Origin: Micavibrio sp. UBA5703 | GTDB taxonomy: Bacteria > Pseudomonadota > Alphaproteobacteria > Micavibrionales > Micavibrionaceae | Assembly: GCA_002420015.1 (NCBI GenBank) | Contig: DIHF01000054.1 | Location: 45,279-109,278 of the forward strand | Direction of reading: 5' to 3' | DNA length: 64,000 nt | The notes under the pieces: model-generated | Databases searched by the model: none | Seen by the model: the letters and a program-made list of their open reading frames with translations, nothing else | What the model was told of the DNA's origin: nothing | Translations under genes and position numbers: made by a program | Part shown: positions 63,342-64,000 of the stretch, in pieces | Position numbering within the stretch: the stretch's first letter is position 1 | Layout: each line of letters starts with the position of its first letter

Positions 63342-63779
63342 CTATTTGCGTTTGTATTTGAACTTGTTCTTTTTGCCTCTGGCTTCAAAAGCAAGATCTG
63401 TTGAATTGCGCTTGCCGCGCATGTGGCGGGGCACTCTTTCTCCGCCGACACCTTCCACGGCAAACCCGATGGCAAACATGACCGCAGCAAAAACCAAGCC
63501 GACCACAACGGCTTTTTGTGCCAGAATAAGGTTAATGTAGGCCCATGTCCCCTCGTCGAGGTTCTCGACAACCCATTTGTAGCTTTCCGGGTGATAATGC
63601 GTCCAGATAAAGCCCAGAGCCGCAAAATAAGATGAAATCCCCTTGTCGTCCGGGTTGCCTGTAATCACAGCCGGCGGCGTTTCGACGCCGTTATTGATGA
63701 CAAACAGGTAAATATCATGCCCCAGTGCCGCCAATGCAGGCAAAAGGGCAATAAACATAAGAAGGGGTGAGTTACGCAT
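63342..63779 (-). CDS. Small membrane protein, unknown function
   Basis: The 145-residue protein has two predicted membrane segments, at about residues 6-27 (LLMFIALLPALAALGHDIYL) and 84-108 (LILAQKAVVVGLVFAAVM), and a strongly basic C-terminus (RHMRGKR, GKKNKFKYKRK). No family was recognised. The gap 63780-63898 before the tRNA-like repeat shows no gene. Confidence 0.75.
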   Translation of the reverse strand: MRNSPLLMFIALLPALAALGHDIYLFVINNGVETPPAVITGNPDDKGISSYFAALGFIWTHYHPESYKWVVENLDEGTWAYINLILAQKAVVVGLVFAAVMFAIGFAVEGVGGERVPRHMRGKRNSTDLAFEARGKKNKFKYKRK

Positions 63780-63898
63780 GGACCGACTCCGCGCTCGTTA
63801 AAGTATATTGTTTGCAGTGTAGCAACGAAAAGGCTTAACGAAAAGCACTCAAATGCTTGAATTTTATTATGCCCAAGGCTAGGGTGCGGTTTCTTTGC

Positions 63899-63919
63899 GG
63901 AGAGGTGGCCGAGTGGCTG
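63899..63919 (+). repeat. Duplicate of the tRNA-Ser 5' end
   Basis: The first 19 bases are identical to the tRNA-Ser start at 63982, in direct orientation 83 bases upstream. What follows cannot fold as a tRNA: there is no anticodon arm or T arm. It is a fragment, not a gene. Confidence 0.75.
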
Positions 63920-63981
63920 CCCTTGCGCGAAGGCGCAAAAAACCAAAAAGCCCTTGGCCTTGGCAGGTTGGGGTTTTAGCC

Positions 63982-64000
63982 GGAGAGGTGGCCGAGTGGC
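63982..64000 (+). tRNA. tRNA-Ser, 5' end only (cut by window end)
   Basis: GGAGAGGTGGCCGAGTGGC is the acceptor stem and D-arm start of class II serine tRNAs. The window ends before the anticodon, so the isoacceptor is unknown and the assignment rests on 19 bases; the rest lies outside. Confidence 0.6.

Noticed and set aside
63899..63981. A complete tRNA-Ser gene in the first copy
   Set aside because: After the first 21 bases no anticodon or T arm can be formed before the second copy begins.

Overview
The window is a gene-dense bacterial chromosome segment (no phage, plasmid or IS module seen). It most likely comes from an alphaproteobacterium, on three grounds: gene orders such as tsaE-murU-addB-addA-trxA and surA-rsmA, the alphaproteobacterial type of SerC, IF-3 and RsmA, and a CtrA-type box plus a dense cluster of GANTC (CcrM) sites in front of the largest gene. 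The many orphan proteins, a giant type I secreted adhesin and moderate G+C would fit a Micavibrio-like lineage, but that placement is an impression, not a result.

Layout. 1-4.4 kb: histidine genes hisH, hisA, hisF and hisE, interrupted by a GNAT acetyltransferase and an antisense orphan. 4.4-8.3 kb: a putative lipoprotein and a Gly-rich secreted protein, divergent from a 670-residue Sel1-like orphan. 8.3-19 kb: panD, a HIT protein, comM, a GGDEF diguanylate cyclase, a UvrD/PcrA helicase, an ArsC-family reductase, an AsmA-like protein and a MATE exporter, with orphans between. 19.3-29.8 kb: an RTX/DUF4114 type I substrate, rsmC, a one-module Clp ATPase, serB, serC and serA, a J-domain protein with HED in place of HPD, and a CheY-like receiver. 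29.8-31.0 kb: 1.2 kb without convincing genes, holding a hairpin-rich, terminator-ended segment and then a GANTC-rich promoter region. 31.0-41.3 kb: a 1607-residue T1SS-143/vWA adhesin followed by its TolC, ABC and HlyD exporter. 41.3-44.6 kb: thrS, infC (AUA start), a small LuxR-type regulator and trxA. 44.6-52.2 kb: the addAB recombination operon. 52.3-60.1 kb: periplasmic proteins, an NDUFA9-like protein, surA-rsmA, two orphans, gmk, an SDR and an ArsR regulator. 60.1-64 kb: two glycosyltransferases with a small membrane-protein gene and nested inverted repeats, a hydrolase, a membrane protein and the 5' end of a tRNA-Ser.

How the parts may work together. The adhesin, its dedicated exporter, the candidate LapG-type TAAG site and the diguanylate cyclase suggest surface attachment controlled by c-di-GMP and the cell cycle. 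The serine genes sit close together but in separate transcription units. Three families of palindromic repeats occupy several intergenic gaps and probably act partly as terminators. All calls rest on reading the sequence; no database search was run.
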